Below are positions 7,862-16,178 of a stretch of 64,000 nt of DNA, piece after piece. Where the stretch lies: positions 806,001 through 870,000 of the forward strand of contig NZ_KB907309.1 in assembly GCF_000381925.1 (NCBI RefSeq), in the 5' to 3' direction. The notes under the pieces were generated by a model. The model saw only the letters and a list, made by a program, of their open reading frames with translations. It made no database searches and was not told the origin of the DNA. The translations under genes were made by a program, and so were the position numbers. Source of the stretch: Nocardia sp. BMG111209. Lineage in GTDB: Bacteria; Actinomycetota; Actinomycetes; Mycobacteriales; Mycobacteriaceae. Positions within the stretch are counted from its first letter, which is position 1. Each line of letters begins with the position of its first letter.

Positions 7862-10800
7862 TCAACCCTCCAGACGGGTTGCCCCCAGCTCTGCGCGCAA
7901 CAGCTCCAATGCCACCTCATCGGGGTCACGACGGTCTTCCGGAGCCACCGGCCGTGCCGATTCGGCGAGCATTTCGCGCTCCTCCTCGGGCGTCGACGCT
8001 GGCGGGACACCGTCATAACCTACCGACGGGTAGTCAGAATAACCTACCGACGAGTAATCGACCGGACCGGGATCATCGGGGTAATCGGGAGCATCCGGTG
8101 GTGGAATGTCGTCGTCCGGCGGGGCGTTCCGGGAGCCCTTGTCGGCGTCGCCGGACCTGGCCGTGGGCGTATGCGTCCCCGCCTCGCCGGCCCGCGCCTG
8201 ACTGGGCCGGGAGAACTTCGGCGGCTCCGACGACTTGGCCGGATTCGCCGCCGCCCGCCCGTTCTGCGGGCGAGCGGGCCCGCCGTTCGCCGCACCCCCC
8301 TGCGGCCGGGCGTTCGCACCGTCGGTGCCACGCGCTCCCGCGCCGCCGGCCGAGGACCGCGCGCCGGCGGCCGGCTGCCCGGGCCCACCGACCTCCCAGC
8401 GGACGCCGTACGAGCGCCCGAGCACAGCCCGGACGGCCGACTCCACCGCCTCGACATACTTCGGATTGGACAACCGTTGCGCCAGCGGCGCGTGCTGATG
8501 CGTGAAGACGATGGTGTCGCCGTCGACCCGGGACACCGCGGCCCCGGACAACAAGGCGTGCACCGCCGCCCCGAACTCGCGCACCTTCGCCCGGATATCA
8601 CTCCAGGCCGCCTCGATCTCCCGAGTAGCGTCCGCGGCACCTGCCGGAACGGCCGAGGCTGCGTCAGCCGGGAAGTCGGCCCCCTCGGGGGTCGCAGCGG
8701 ACGAATGCGGATCTTCCGCGACATCCGGGTGCCCGGCGGCCGCGACACCGCCATCGGATCCCGCCGCTGCGGACCGACCGCTCACACTGCCGTCGTGCCG
8801 CTGGATCGCATCGGCGGATGAGGGCCGGGCATCCGCATCCCCACGGACTTGCTGTACTGCATCCGCAGATCCGGACCGGACATCCGCATCATCGCGGACG
8901 TGCCGTGCTGCATCCGCAGATCCCGACCGGACAACCGCATCGTCACGGACTCGTTGTGCCGCATCCGCAGATCCCGACCGGGCATCCGCATCATCGCGGA
9001 CGTGCCGTGCCGCATCCGCAGATCCGGACCGGGCATCCGCATCGTCACGGACTCGTTGTGCCGCATCCACGGATCCGGGCCGAACGCCCGCTTCGTCGCG
9101 GAACTGCGCCGCCGCGTCGGCGGATCCGGGTCGGACGTCCGCGTCATTGTCGAATTGACCTGCCGCATCGGTACTTTCGGTCCGGATATCCGAATTTCGG
9201 TCGGATTGTCCTGCCGCGTGGTCGCTTTCGGACCGAGCACTCGAAGCGCCGCCGGACGGCCTTGCCGCGCCGGCCGATTCGGGCCTGGCGTTCGCATCGT
9301 CGCGGAACTGCCGTGCCGCGTCAGCGGATTCGGGTTGGAGACCCGCATCGTGAGGCTGCCGTGCCGACTCGGACGATTCGTGGCGGGTGGCTGCGCTGTC
9401 GTCGGACCGACGTGCCGCATCCGCGTCCGAAGACGCGGATTCGGGGGAAGCATCCGCGCCATCGGCGAGGTGTCCGGATCCGCGCGCGGAGTCGGAGGTG
9501 TCCCGGATCGTCTCTGTCCGAGCCGGGTTCGGGCGGGGGGAGGCGTCTGCCGCATCGGACTCGGCGCTGCCTGCCGGGGCGGCGCTGGGACGCTGTGCGG
9601 TGGTTCCGGTGTCGGGCCGGGGTGCATGACCCGGCTCACCGACGGCTGTGGGGGCCGGTCCGGGTGGGTCGGCGGGCATCGGCTCGTCGGCGGGCCGATC
9701 GGGCTCGGGGGCGGGTGGGATCGGCTCGGCCGGGCCGTTCGGCGATTGGGCGCGGTGGGCCGGGTGCGGGCGCGGCTCGGGCTGCGCGGATCGCGGTGGT
9801 TCCGGCTCGGCCGCCGGGCCCTTGTTCGCTCGCAGTGCGGCGAGCGCTTCGGCGCCGCGGCGGCGTGATGATCCGGAGGCCGGTGCGGTGGGGGCCGCGG
9901 ATCCGCCCGGGGATCCTGCCGGATCGGTGGCGGAGTCGGCCGGGGAATCGGCGGCGGGCCGGCCGGCCGATGCCGCGGCGGGGGCGATCGCGCCGCTCGC
10001 CACGCCGCGTTCGAGGCGTTCCAGGCGTTGCAGGGTGGCGGATTCCGCGTCCGAGACCGAGGGCAGCAGCATGCGGGCGCACACCACCTCGAGCAGCAGG
10101 CGGGGAGCGGTGGCGCCGCGCATCTCGCCGAGGCCCGCGTGCAGCAGTTCGGCGTAGCGGGTCAGGGTGGCGGGGCCGATACGGCCGGCCTGGTCGTGCA
10201 TGCGGTCCAGCACGTCGCCGGGACCGGAGACGAGGGCGCGTTCGACGGCGTCGGGGACCGCGCGCAGCAGGATCAGATCGCGGATGCGCTCCAGCAGGTC
10301 GCCGGCGAAGCGGCGGGGATCGTGCCCGGCCTCGACCACCCGGTCGACGGTGCCGAACAGCGCGGCCCCGTCGTCGCCGGCCAGTGCCTCGACCGCCTCG
10401 TCGATCAGGGCGATATCGGTGACGCCGAGCAGGGCCAGCGCGCGGTTGTAGGCGACGCCCTCGGGGCCCGCTCCCGCCAGCAGCTGATCGAGCACGCTGA
10501 GGCTGTCGCGCGGTGAACCGCCGCCGGCGCGGATCACCAGCGGATAGACGGCCTCCTCGACCTGTACGCCCTCCTGCTCACAGATCCGGCCGAGCAGCCC
10601 GCGCATGGTGGCCGGCGGCAGCAGCCGAAACGGGTAGTGGTGGGTGCGCGAGCGGATGGTCGGCAGCACCTTGTCGGGCTCGGTGGTGGCGAAGATGAAG
10701 ATCAGGTGGGCCGGCGGCTCCTCGACGATCTTCAACAGCGCGTTGAAGCCGGCCGTGGTGACCATGTGCGCCTCGTCGACGATGAACACGCGGTACCGCG

Positions 10801-11149
10801 ATTCGGCCGGCGCGTAGAAGGCCCGGTCGCGCAGTTCGCGGGTGTCGTCGACGCCGCCGTGACTGGCCGCGTCGAGCTCGATGACGTCGAGATTGCCGGG
10901 GCCGCCGGGCCCCAGCGCCACGCACGAGGCGCAGACCCCGCACGGCCGGGAGGTCGGACCCTCCACACAGTTGAGTGAGCGCGCGAGGATGCGCGCCGAC
11001 GAGGTCTTGCCGCAGCCTCGCGGGCCGGAGAACAGGTAGGCGTGACTGATCCGCCCGGTGTCGAGCGCGGTGCTGAGCGGATCCGTGACGTGCTCCTGCC
11101 CCACGACCTCCGCGAAGGTTGCCGGTCGGTACTTCCGGTACAGAGCCAC
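7862..11149 (-). CDS. dnaX: DNA polymerase III subunit gamma/tau (DnaX) with a repeat-expanded linker
   Basis: 1095 aa, GTG start giving MALYRKYRPATF. The clamp-loader AAA+ module has Walker A GPRGCGKT (42-49), the zinc-binding Cys61/70/73/76, Walker B DEAH (125-128) and sensor-1 FATTEPDK. Domain III follows to about residue 370. From there a very long low-complexity Ala/Asp/Arg/Pro linker runs to near residue 780, including 11 units of a 17-residue repeat. A tau-like C-terminal domain resumes (around ATREIEAAWSDIRAKV). It loads the beta clamp and couples polymerase to helicase. Actinobacterial DnaX proteins are often 600-800 aa, so this one is long because of the linker. No slippery A/T run for gamma frameshifting is visible. 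Confidence 0.93.
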   Translation of the reverse strand: MALYRKYRPATFAEVVGQEHVTDPLSTALDTGRISHAYLFSGPRGCGKTSSARILARSLNCVEGPTSRPCGVCASCVALGPGGPGNLDVIELDAASHGGVDDTRELRDRAFYAPAESRYRVFIVDEAHMVTTAGFNALLKIVEEPPAHLIFIFATTEPDKVLPTIRSRTHHYPFRLLPPATMRGLLGRICEQEGVQVEEAVYPLVIRAGGGSPRDSLSVLDQLLAGAGPEGVAYNRALALLGVTDIALIDEAVEALAGDDGAALFGTVDRVVEAGHDPRRFAGDLLERIRDLILLRAVPDAVERALVSGPGDVLDRMHDQAGRIGPATLTRYAELLHAGLGEMRGATAPRLLLEVVCARMLLPSVSDAESATLQRLERLERGVASGAIAPAAASAGRPAADSPADSATDPAGSPGGSAAPTAPASGSSRRRGAEALAALRANKGPAAEPEPPRSAQPEPRPHPAHRAQSPNGPAEPIPPAPEPDRPADEPMPADPPGPAPTAVGEPGHAPRPDTGTTAQRPSAAPAGSAESDAADASPRPNPARTETIRDTSDSARGSGHLADGADASPESASSDADAARRSDDSAATRHESSESARQPHDAGLQPESADAARQFRDDANARPESAGAARPSGGASSARSESDHAAGQSDRNSDIRTESTDAAGQFDNDADVRPGSADAAAQFRDEAGVRPGSVDAAQRVRDDADARSGSADAARHVRDDADARSGSADAAQRVRDDAVVRSGSADAARHVRDDADVRSGSADAVQQVRGDADARPSSADAIQRHDGSVSGRSAAAGSDGGVAAAGHPDVAEDPHSSAATPEGADFPADAASAVPAGAADATREIEAAWSDIRAKVREFGAAVHALLSGAAVSRVDGDTIVFTHQHAPLAQRLSNPKYVEAVESAVRAVLGRSYGVRWEVGGPGQPAAGARSSAGGAGARGTDGANARPQGGAANGGPARPQNGRAAANPAKSSEPPKFSRPSQARAGEAGTHTPTARSGDADKGSRNAPPDDDIPPPDAPDYPDDPGPVDYSSVGYSDYPSVGYDGVPPASTPEEEREMLAESARPVAPEDRRDPDEVALELLRAELGATRLEG
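8808..9368 (-). repeat. 11-unit, 51-bp in-frame tandem repeat inside dnaX
   Basis: Unit starts fall exactly every 51 bp on the + strand: 8808, 8859, 8910, 8961, 9012, 9063, 9114, 9165, 9216, 9267 and 9318. Each begins gcatccgc/gcgtcggc-like and encodes a 17-residue unit of the type SADAARHVRDDADARSG. Units 8859-9062 are nearly identical to each other, and the outer units are increasingly diverged. This indicates recent expansion in the middle of an older array. Confidence 0.9.
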
Positions 11150-11230
11150 GGGGTGAGGGTACCGGCGTCCACCGACAGCGTCTCCGTCATGGCGGCACGC
11201 GCGTTCTGCGACCTTCGATCACCGGCCAAA

Positions 11231-11246
11231 CGTGACCCATGTCACA
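11231..11246. promoter_or_regulatory. Crp/GlxR-type binding site
   Basis: CGTGACCCATGTCACA matches the actinobacterial Crp/GlxR pattern TGTGA-N6-TCACA with one mismatch, and GTGA-N6-TCAC is perfectly symmetric. It lies 82 bp upstream of the dnaX start, in the divergent promoter region. Confidence 0.5.
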
Positions 11247-11493
11247 ATTATTCCGGAAACCCGTTCCGGGCACGAGAACCGACCGAGCGTTTCCGAATTC
11301 CGGCAGGACCGGACTTGATAACTTACGGTTTCCCCCGGGCTACAAAATTCGAATTCCCGAACAGCGCCGCCGGGCAAACTATTTCCCCGTTTGCACTCAA
11401 CGCCACCAACATAACGATCATGTCAAGCAATTAGCCTTCTCGCAATTGACTGGCTAACGTGATCCCCGGCAACTTCGGTAGCCAAACCTTCAT

Positions 11494-11542
11494 CAGGTTG
11501 GTGGCCCCGGTCGGTCCCTCATCCCGACCGGGGCACAACCTG
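11494..11542 (+). promoter_or_regulatory. Long leader hairpin upstream of the unknown gene
   Basis: CCCCGGTCGG pairs with CCGACCGGGG around a 9-nt loop. Further out, CAGGTTG (11494-11500) pairs with CAACCTG (11536-11542), with TG/CA pairing and single bulged G residues between. No rightward gene ends upstream, so this is more likely a 5' UTR structure of the gene starting at 11576 than a terminator. Confidence 0.55.
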
Positions 11543-11575
11543 GCAACTCGCCGCAGTCAGCGCGGGAGTTCTTCG

Positions 11576-12448
11576 ATGGGACGTCACCCGAACTCCTGCC
11601 GGATCCCGGAGGAAAACCCGACCGTGCCGCCGTGTGACGACATCGCCGCCGCCTGGCTCTCACGTACCGAGTTCGCGGACGACCGGACTGCCGTCGGTCT
11701 GCTGAGCAGAGCGATCAGCCCGCGCGAGTACGCCCTCAAACGAGATTCGCTACCGGTGACGGCCGCCGCCGATCCCCGTACCTCCGCCGCCATCCTCGAA
11801 CTGCTGGAGCGCGGCCAGGTACCGACCATGGCCGCGATCCGGACGCTCATCGTGCAGAACGAGATGCGCGGGGAGGCCGAACGCATCGAGCGCCTCGGCC
11901 GACGCGCGCAGCGCAGCATCGACGACGTCGGCCGGCTGCTGGCCCAGCTCACCCACGAGTACTGGGTGATGAACGACGTCGGCCCGACCCGCCGCGACAT
12001 CCTGCACACCGACCCCATGTTGGAGCTGATCCGCGAATGCGTCGGTGACATCTCCCCGAACGCGGTCAAACACCTGTGGCTGATCGAGCGTGCCCAACGG
12101 GCCGGCTGGATCGCCTACAACGCGGAGCCGCGCTCACTCTGCGCGGGCCGGCGATTCCATGCCGCGAAATACGGCAACCGGGTCTCGCTGCGTCCGGTGA
12201 ACACCATCGGCACACTCGTGGCGAGCTTCCTCGATCAGCATCGGACCGAGCAGGGCCGCCCGCCGCGCTGGTCGGTACTCGCTCACGACCTGCGGGACGA
12301 CCGGGGTCGGCGCGTGTTCAACGACACCGCCGACGTCCGGGCACAGCAGCAGTGGCTGATCACCGCCGAGTGGCTCGCGCTGGAGGAGGATCTGCCGGTA
12401 CCGGGCCCACGCGGGCGGCGCGCGCTGACCCGCAAACCGCGGCGATAA
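11576..12448 (+). CDS. Conserved-looking protein of unknown function, 290 aa
   Basis: Start at ATG 11576 is preferred because GGGAG lies 7 nt upstream; an earlier in-frame GTG at 11459 would translate through the leader hairpin. The protein is Arg-rich, soluble, and has no signal peptide or membrane segment. The centre is helical (TMAAIRTLIVQNEMRGEAER) and the second half holds WLIERAQRAGWIAYNAE and FLDQHRTEQGRPPRWSVL, followed by a basic tail (RRALTRKPRR). The overall look is of a nucleic-acid-associated or regulatory protein, but I recognise no family. It lies between dnaX (divergent) and the ammonium channel (82 bp downstream, with its own GlnR-like box). Confidence 0.65.
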   Translation: MGRHPNSCRIPEENPTVPPCDDIAAAWLSRTEFADDRTAVGLLSRAISPREYALKRDSLPVTAAADPRTSAAILELLERGQVPTMAAIRTLIVQNEMRGEAERIERLGRRAQRSIDDVGRLLAQLTHEYWVMNDVGPTRRDILHTDPMLELIRECVGDISPNAVKHLWLIERAQRAGWIAYNAEPRSLCAGRRFHAAKYGNRVSLRPVNTIGTLVASFLDQHRTEQGRPPRWSVLAHDLRDDRGRRVFNDTADVRAQQQWLITAEWLALEEDLPVPGPRGRRALTRKPRR

Positions 12449-12489
12449 GGGCACGTCACCCGCGCGATCCGGACCCGTGTGAGCATTCG

Positions 12490-12505
12490 GTAACTTTCTT
12501 GCAAC
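12490..12505 (+). promoter_or_regulatory. GlnR-like box upstream of the ammonium transporter
   Basis: GTAAC-TTTCTT-GCAAC fits the actinobacterial GlnR half-box pattern GTnAC-N6-GAAAC with one mismatch. It ends 25 bp before the GTG start of the ammonium transporter, the kind of gene GlnR controls under nitrogen limitation. Only one box is evident, whereas full sites often have two. Confidence 0.5.
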
Positions 12506-12530
12506 GCTGCCCGCGTCCGAAGGAGTTACC

Positions 12531-13826
12531 GTGCCCTCGTCGATCGATCCCGCCGCCACGGTCTGGCTACTGATCAGCACAGCGTTGGTGCTGCTCATGA
12601 CGCCCGGCCTGGCGATCTTCTACGGCGGCATGGTCCGCTCCACCGGCGTCCTGAACATGCTCATGATGAGCTTCGTCTCCATTCCGCTGGTGACGGTGAC
12701 ATGGCTACTGTTCGGCTATTCGATGGCGTTCGGCCGGGACGCGGGCGGTGGAATCATCGGCAACCTCGGGCATTTCGCACTGTCCGGGATCACGCCCGCA
12801 ACCGTGCGGGTCGGTGTTCCGGAATTGCTCTATGTCACCTTCGAGCTCACCTTCGCGATTCTCACCGTGGCGCTGGTCAGCGGCGCCATCGCGGACCGGG
12901 CGAAGTTCTCGGCCTGGGTGGTGTTCGTGCCGCTGTGGACGCTGCTGGTGTACGTCCCGATCGCGCACTGGGTGTGGGGACCCGACGGCTGGCTGGCCTC
13001 GTTCGGCGCGCTGGACTTCGCCGGCGGCCTGGTGGTGGAGATCGCCTCCGGCGCCTCGGCGCTGGCGCTGGCCCTGGTCCTGGGACCGCGGATCGGGTTC
13101 AAGGTGGACGCGATGCGCCCGCACAATCTGCCCTTCGTGCTGCTCGGCGCGGGACTGCTGTGGTTCGGCTGGTTCGGCTTCAACGCCGGTTCGGCACTGA
13201 AGGCCGACGGGGTCGCGGCGGCGGTATTCCTCAACACCCTGGTCGCGGGCTGTCTCGGCATGCTCGGCTGGCTCGTGGTGGAACGGGTGCGCGACGGGCA
13301 TCCGACCACCTTCGGCGCCGCGTCCGGCGCGGTGGCCGGACTGGTCGCCATCACGCCGTCCTGCGGTTCGGTCGATACGCTCGGCGCGGTCGTGGTCGGC
13401 CTGGTCGCGGGCGTGGCGTGCTCGTTCGCCGTGGGCTGGAAGTTCAAGGGCGGCTACGACGATTCGCTGGACGTGGTCGGCGTGCACTTCGTCGGCGGGA
13501 TCACCGGCACCCTGCTGATCGGCCTGCTGGCCAGCAAGGTGATGACCGGTGGCGCCCGCGGCCTGTTCTACGGCGGCGGACTCGCCCAGCTGGGCAAGCA
13601 GATCGTGGCCGTGCTGGTGGTGGCGTCGTGGGCGTTCGCGATCTCGTTCGCGCTCGGCAAGGTGATCGATCGCGTGCTGGGCTTCCGGATCAGCAAGGAG
13701 GACGAGGTCGCGGGCATCGACTTCGCACTGCATGCCGAGACCGCATACGCCGAGGGCGTGCACGGTCACGCGCCGCGCGGGTTGTTCGGCAACAGCCCGC
13801 GACCGCCCGGTGATCGGGATCACTGA
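12531..13826 (+). CDS. amt: Ammonium transporter of the Amt/Mep/Rh family
   Basis: 431 aa, GTG start with AAGGAG 6 nt upstream. About 11 membrane helices, N-terminal MTPGLAIFYGGMVR, and the family signature DFAGGLVV. The pore twin-histidine is altered: the first position is Glu170 (VVEIASG), while the second His319 is kept (VVGVHFVGG). A Glu at the first site is known in fungal Mep-type members and is expected to change pH dependence or transport mode. The C-terminal cytosolic tail carries the GIDFALHAETAY motif involved in trimer gating. No glnK lies next to it, so PII regulation, if any, would come from elsewhere in the genome. Confidence 0.92.
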   Translation: MPSSIDPAATVWLLISTALVLLMTPGLAIFYGGMVRSTGVLNMLMMSFVSIPLVTVTWLLFGYSMAFGRDAGGGIIGNLGHFALSGITPATVRVGVPELLYVTFELTFAILTVALVSGAIADRAKFSAWVVFVPLWTLLVYVPIAHWVWGPDGWLASFGALDFAGGLVVEIASGASALALALVLGPRIGFKVDAMRPHNLPFVLLGAGLLWFGWFGFNAGSALKADGVAAAVFLNTLVAGCLGMLGWLVVERVRDGHPTTFGAASGAVAGLVAITPSCGSVDTLGAVVVGLVAGVACSFAVGWKFKGGYDDSLDVVGVHFVGGITGTLLIGLLASKVMTGGARGLFYGGGLAQLGKQIVAVLVVASWAFAISFALGKVIDRVLGFRISKEDEVAGIDFALHAETAYAEGVHGHAPRGLFGNSPRPPGDRDH

Positions 13827-13900
13827 CCGGCCCGCCGTGGACCACGGTCACCCGGATAGGCTGGCACCGTCACCGTACGGCCGTTTCAGGGGGACGCCCA

Positions 13901-16174
13901 ATGCTGACTCGCCTGGCCCGCCTCACCACTGGGCATCCGCGCACCACCTTGTTCCTCGCGCTGGTGGTGGCGCTGTTGTGCGGAGTGTTCGGGTCCTCGG
14001 TCGCCGGTGAACTCAAGGGCGGTGGTTTCGTGCCGGGCGACGCGGAATCCGCCCGCTCCGCGCGGCTGCTGGCCGATCATTTCGACGGCGCCGACCCGAA
14101 TCTGGTGGTGCTGATCGGAGCGGACCAGGGAGTCGACAGTCCGGCCGCGGAGGCCGCGGCGCACGCCGTGCTCGACCGGTTACAGGCGCGGCCGGATATC
14201 GCCGGTCTGCGCTCGTACTGGACCAGCCCACCGGCGGTCCGGGCGACCCTGCGCAGCACCGACGCGAAACAGGGCCTGATCCTGGCCTATCTGACCGGCG
14301 GCGACGAGGCCTCCGAGAAAGCGGCCGGGAAGGTCGCCGACGAGCTGGACGAGTTGCCGGCCACCCGCGTCCCCGGCATACACATGCTCCAGGGCGGCTC
14401 GGCCACCATGTTCCACGAGGCGAACAGCCAGGTCACCAAGGATCTCGCGGTCGCCGAGGCGATCGCCGTGCCACTGACCCTGCTGGTCCTGGTGCTGGTG
14501 TTCGGCAGTGTGATCGCCGCGTCGCTGCCGCTCGCGATCGGGATATTCGCGATCCTGGTCACGCTGGCGATCCTGCGGGTCTGCGCGCTGCTCGCCGACG
14601 TCTCGGTGTTCGCCTTGAACATGACCACGGCGATGGGCCTGGCCCTGGCGATCGACTACAGCCTCTTCATCGTCAGCAGGTTCCGGGAGGAACTGGCCGA
14701 CGGCCGGGCCCCGCGCGACGCCGCCATCCGGGCGGCGGTGACCGCGGGCCGCACGGTGTTGTTCTCCGCCCTCACGGTGGCGCTGGCGCTGGCCGTGCTC
14801 GCGGTGTTCAACCTGTTCTTCCTGCAGTCGTTCGCCTACGCCGGGGTCGCGGTGGTGGTGGCGGCGGCCGCCGCATCGATCGTAATTCTGCCCGCGGCGA
14901 TGGTGCTGCTCGGCGAGCGGGTCAACGCGTGGGATCTGCGCGAGCCGGTCCGGCGGCTGTTCCGGCGCCCCGCACCGCGACCACGCCCGCTCGAGCAGAC
15001 CTTCTGGTACCGCACCGTGACCGTGACCATGCGCCACGCGGTGCCGGTCTCGGTGGTGCTGATCATCGTGCTGCTGACCTTGGGCGCACCCTTTCTCGGC
15101 GTGAAATTCGGCTATCCGGACGATCGGGTGCTGCCCACCGGCGCCAGCAGCCGGGCCGTCGGCGATGTGCTGCGCCACGAGTTCCCCGCGATCAACACCG
15201 GCGGTGGCACCACCGTGCTGCTCGACGGATATTCCGGTGACGCGGGCAGTTACGCAGCCGCGCTGTCGTCCGTCCCCCAGGTATCCGCGGTGCTGTCGGA
15301 TACCGGTGTGTACATCCGCGGGCATCGGATGGCCGATGCACCGGCCCGAATGGCCAACGCCACCGGTCAGTACCTGGTGGCGGCAAGCGATCTGGACCCC
15401 TTTGCTCCCGCCGGGAAGCAGCAGTTGCAGAATCTGCGCGCGGTACCCCCACCGGCGCCCGCCATGTTCGGCGGCAGCGCGGCGATCAACGCCGATTCCC
15501 TGCGCTCACTGGGCGCCCGGTTGCCGCTGGCGCTCGCGCTGATCGTGCTCGCCACCGTGGTGGTGCTGTTCCTGTTCACCGGCAGTGTGGTGCTGCCGCT
15601 GAAGACGGTGGTGCTCAATACACTGTCGCTGTCGGCGATGTTCGGGATGATGGTGTGGATCTTCCAGGAGGGACATCTGTCCCGGCTGATCGGATTCACG
15701 CCCACAGGCACGCTCGTGCCGACTATGCCGATCCTGATGTTCTGCGTGGCCTTCGGCATGTCCATGGACTACGAGGTGTTCCTGCTGTCACGGATCCGCG
15801 AGGCGTGGCTGGCCTCGCCGCGCACGCGCGACGACAACGTGCGCTCGGTGGCGATCGGCGTGGCACGCACCGGCCGCATCGTCACCGCCGCGGCGCTGCT
15901 GATGGCGATCGTGCTGGGCGCGCTGGTGTCGTCGAAGGTGTCGTTCATGCAGATGTTCGGGCTCGGCCTGACGCTGACGGTGCTCGCCGACGCCACCCTC
16001 ATCCGCGGCCTGCTGGTACCGGCCTTGATGCGCTTGATGGGCACCGCGAACTGGTGGGCGCCGCGGCCACTCGCACGCCTGCACGAGCGGCTCGGCCTGC
16101 ACGAGGAGGATGCGCCGGACCTCGAAAAGTCCGGCGCCGCAAGCGATTCGGAATTACTGCACGACGTGCGGTGA
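13901..16174 (+). CDS. MMPL family RND-type transporter
   Basis: 757 aa, ATG with AGGGGGA upstream. An N-terminal helix, an extracytoplasmic domain (about 40-190), a helix bundle (about 195-370) with the charged FALNMTTAMGLALAIDYSLF signature, then a second periplasmic domain and helix bundle with FGMSMDYEVFLLSRIRE. This is the internal duplication typical of MmpL/ActII-type proton-driven exporters of lipids or small molecules. At 757 aa it is of the shorter MmpL class, without the extra loop of mycobacterial lipid exporters. The substrate cannot be inferred. It starts 75 bp after the Amt gene but need not be co-regulated. Confidence 0.88.
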   Translation: MLTRLARLTTGHPRTTLFLALVVALLCGVFGSSVAGELKGGGFVPGDAESARSARLLADHFDGADPNLVVLIGADQGVDSPAAEAAAHAVLDRLQARPDIAGLRSYWTSPPAVRATLRSTDAKQGLILAYLTGGDEASEKAAGKVADELDELPATRVPGIHMLQGGSATMFHEANSQVTKDLAVAEAIAVPLTLLVLVLVFGSVIAASLPLAIGIFAILVTLAILRVCALLADVSVFALNMTTAMGLALAIDYSLFIVSRFREELADGRAPRDAAIRAAVTAGRTVLFSALTVALALAVLAVFNLFFLQSFAYAGVAVVVAAAAASIVILPAAMVLLGERVNAWDLREPVRRLFRRPAPRPRPLEQTFWYRTVTVTMRHAVPVSVVLIIVLLTLGAPFLGVKFGYPDDRVLPTGASSRAVGDVLRHEFPAINTGGGTTVLLDGYSGDAGSYAAALSSVPQVSAVLSDTGVYIRGHRMADAPARMANATGQYLVAASDLDPFAPAGKQQLQNLRAVPPPAPAMFGGSAAINADSLRSLGARLPLALALIVLATVVVLFLFTGSVVLPLKTVVLNTLSLSAMFGMMVWIFQEGHLSRLIGFTPTGTLVPTMPILMFCVAFGMSMDYEVFLLSRIREAWLASPRTRDDNVRSVAIGVARTGRIVTAAALLMAIVLGALVSSKVSFMQMFGLGLTLTVLADATLIRGLLVPALMRLMGTANWWAPRPLARLHERLGLHEEDAPDLEKSGAASDSELLHDVR

Positions 16175-16178
16175 ACCG

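Larger units (their letters stand above)
11150..11575. other. Divergent intergenic region between dnaX and the unknown gene
   Basis: 426 bp. The left part (to about 11250) carries the dnaX start region and a Crp/GlxR-like palindrome. 11240-11460 is unusually AT-rich for this chromosome and probably holds promoters for both directions. 11494-11542 is a long hairpin in the presumed leader of the rightward gene. I looked here for a 4.5S (SRP) RNA, which sits near dnaX in some bacteria, and did not see the conserved GGAAGGAAGCAGC-type core. Confidence 0.6.

Noticed and set aside
8808..9368. Regular repeats that could be taken for a CRISPR array
   Set aside because: The 51-bp units are contiguous, in frame within dnaX and encode a 17-residue repeat. 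There are no unique spacers and no cas genes.
11150..11575. Possible 4.5S/SRP RNA gene next to dnaX
   Set aside because: The conserved GGAAGGAAGCAGC-like core was not found on either strand in this gap or in 7617-7861.
11459..11575. Upstream GTG start for the unknown protein beside dnaX
   Set aside because: It has no SD and would translate through the perfect leader hairpin. ATG 11576 has GGGAG at good spacing.
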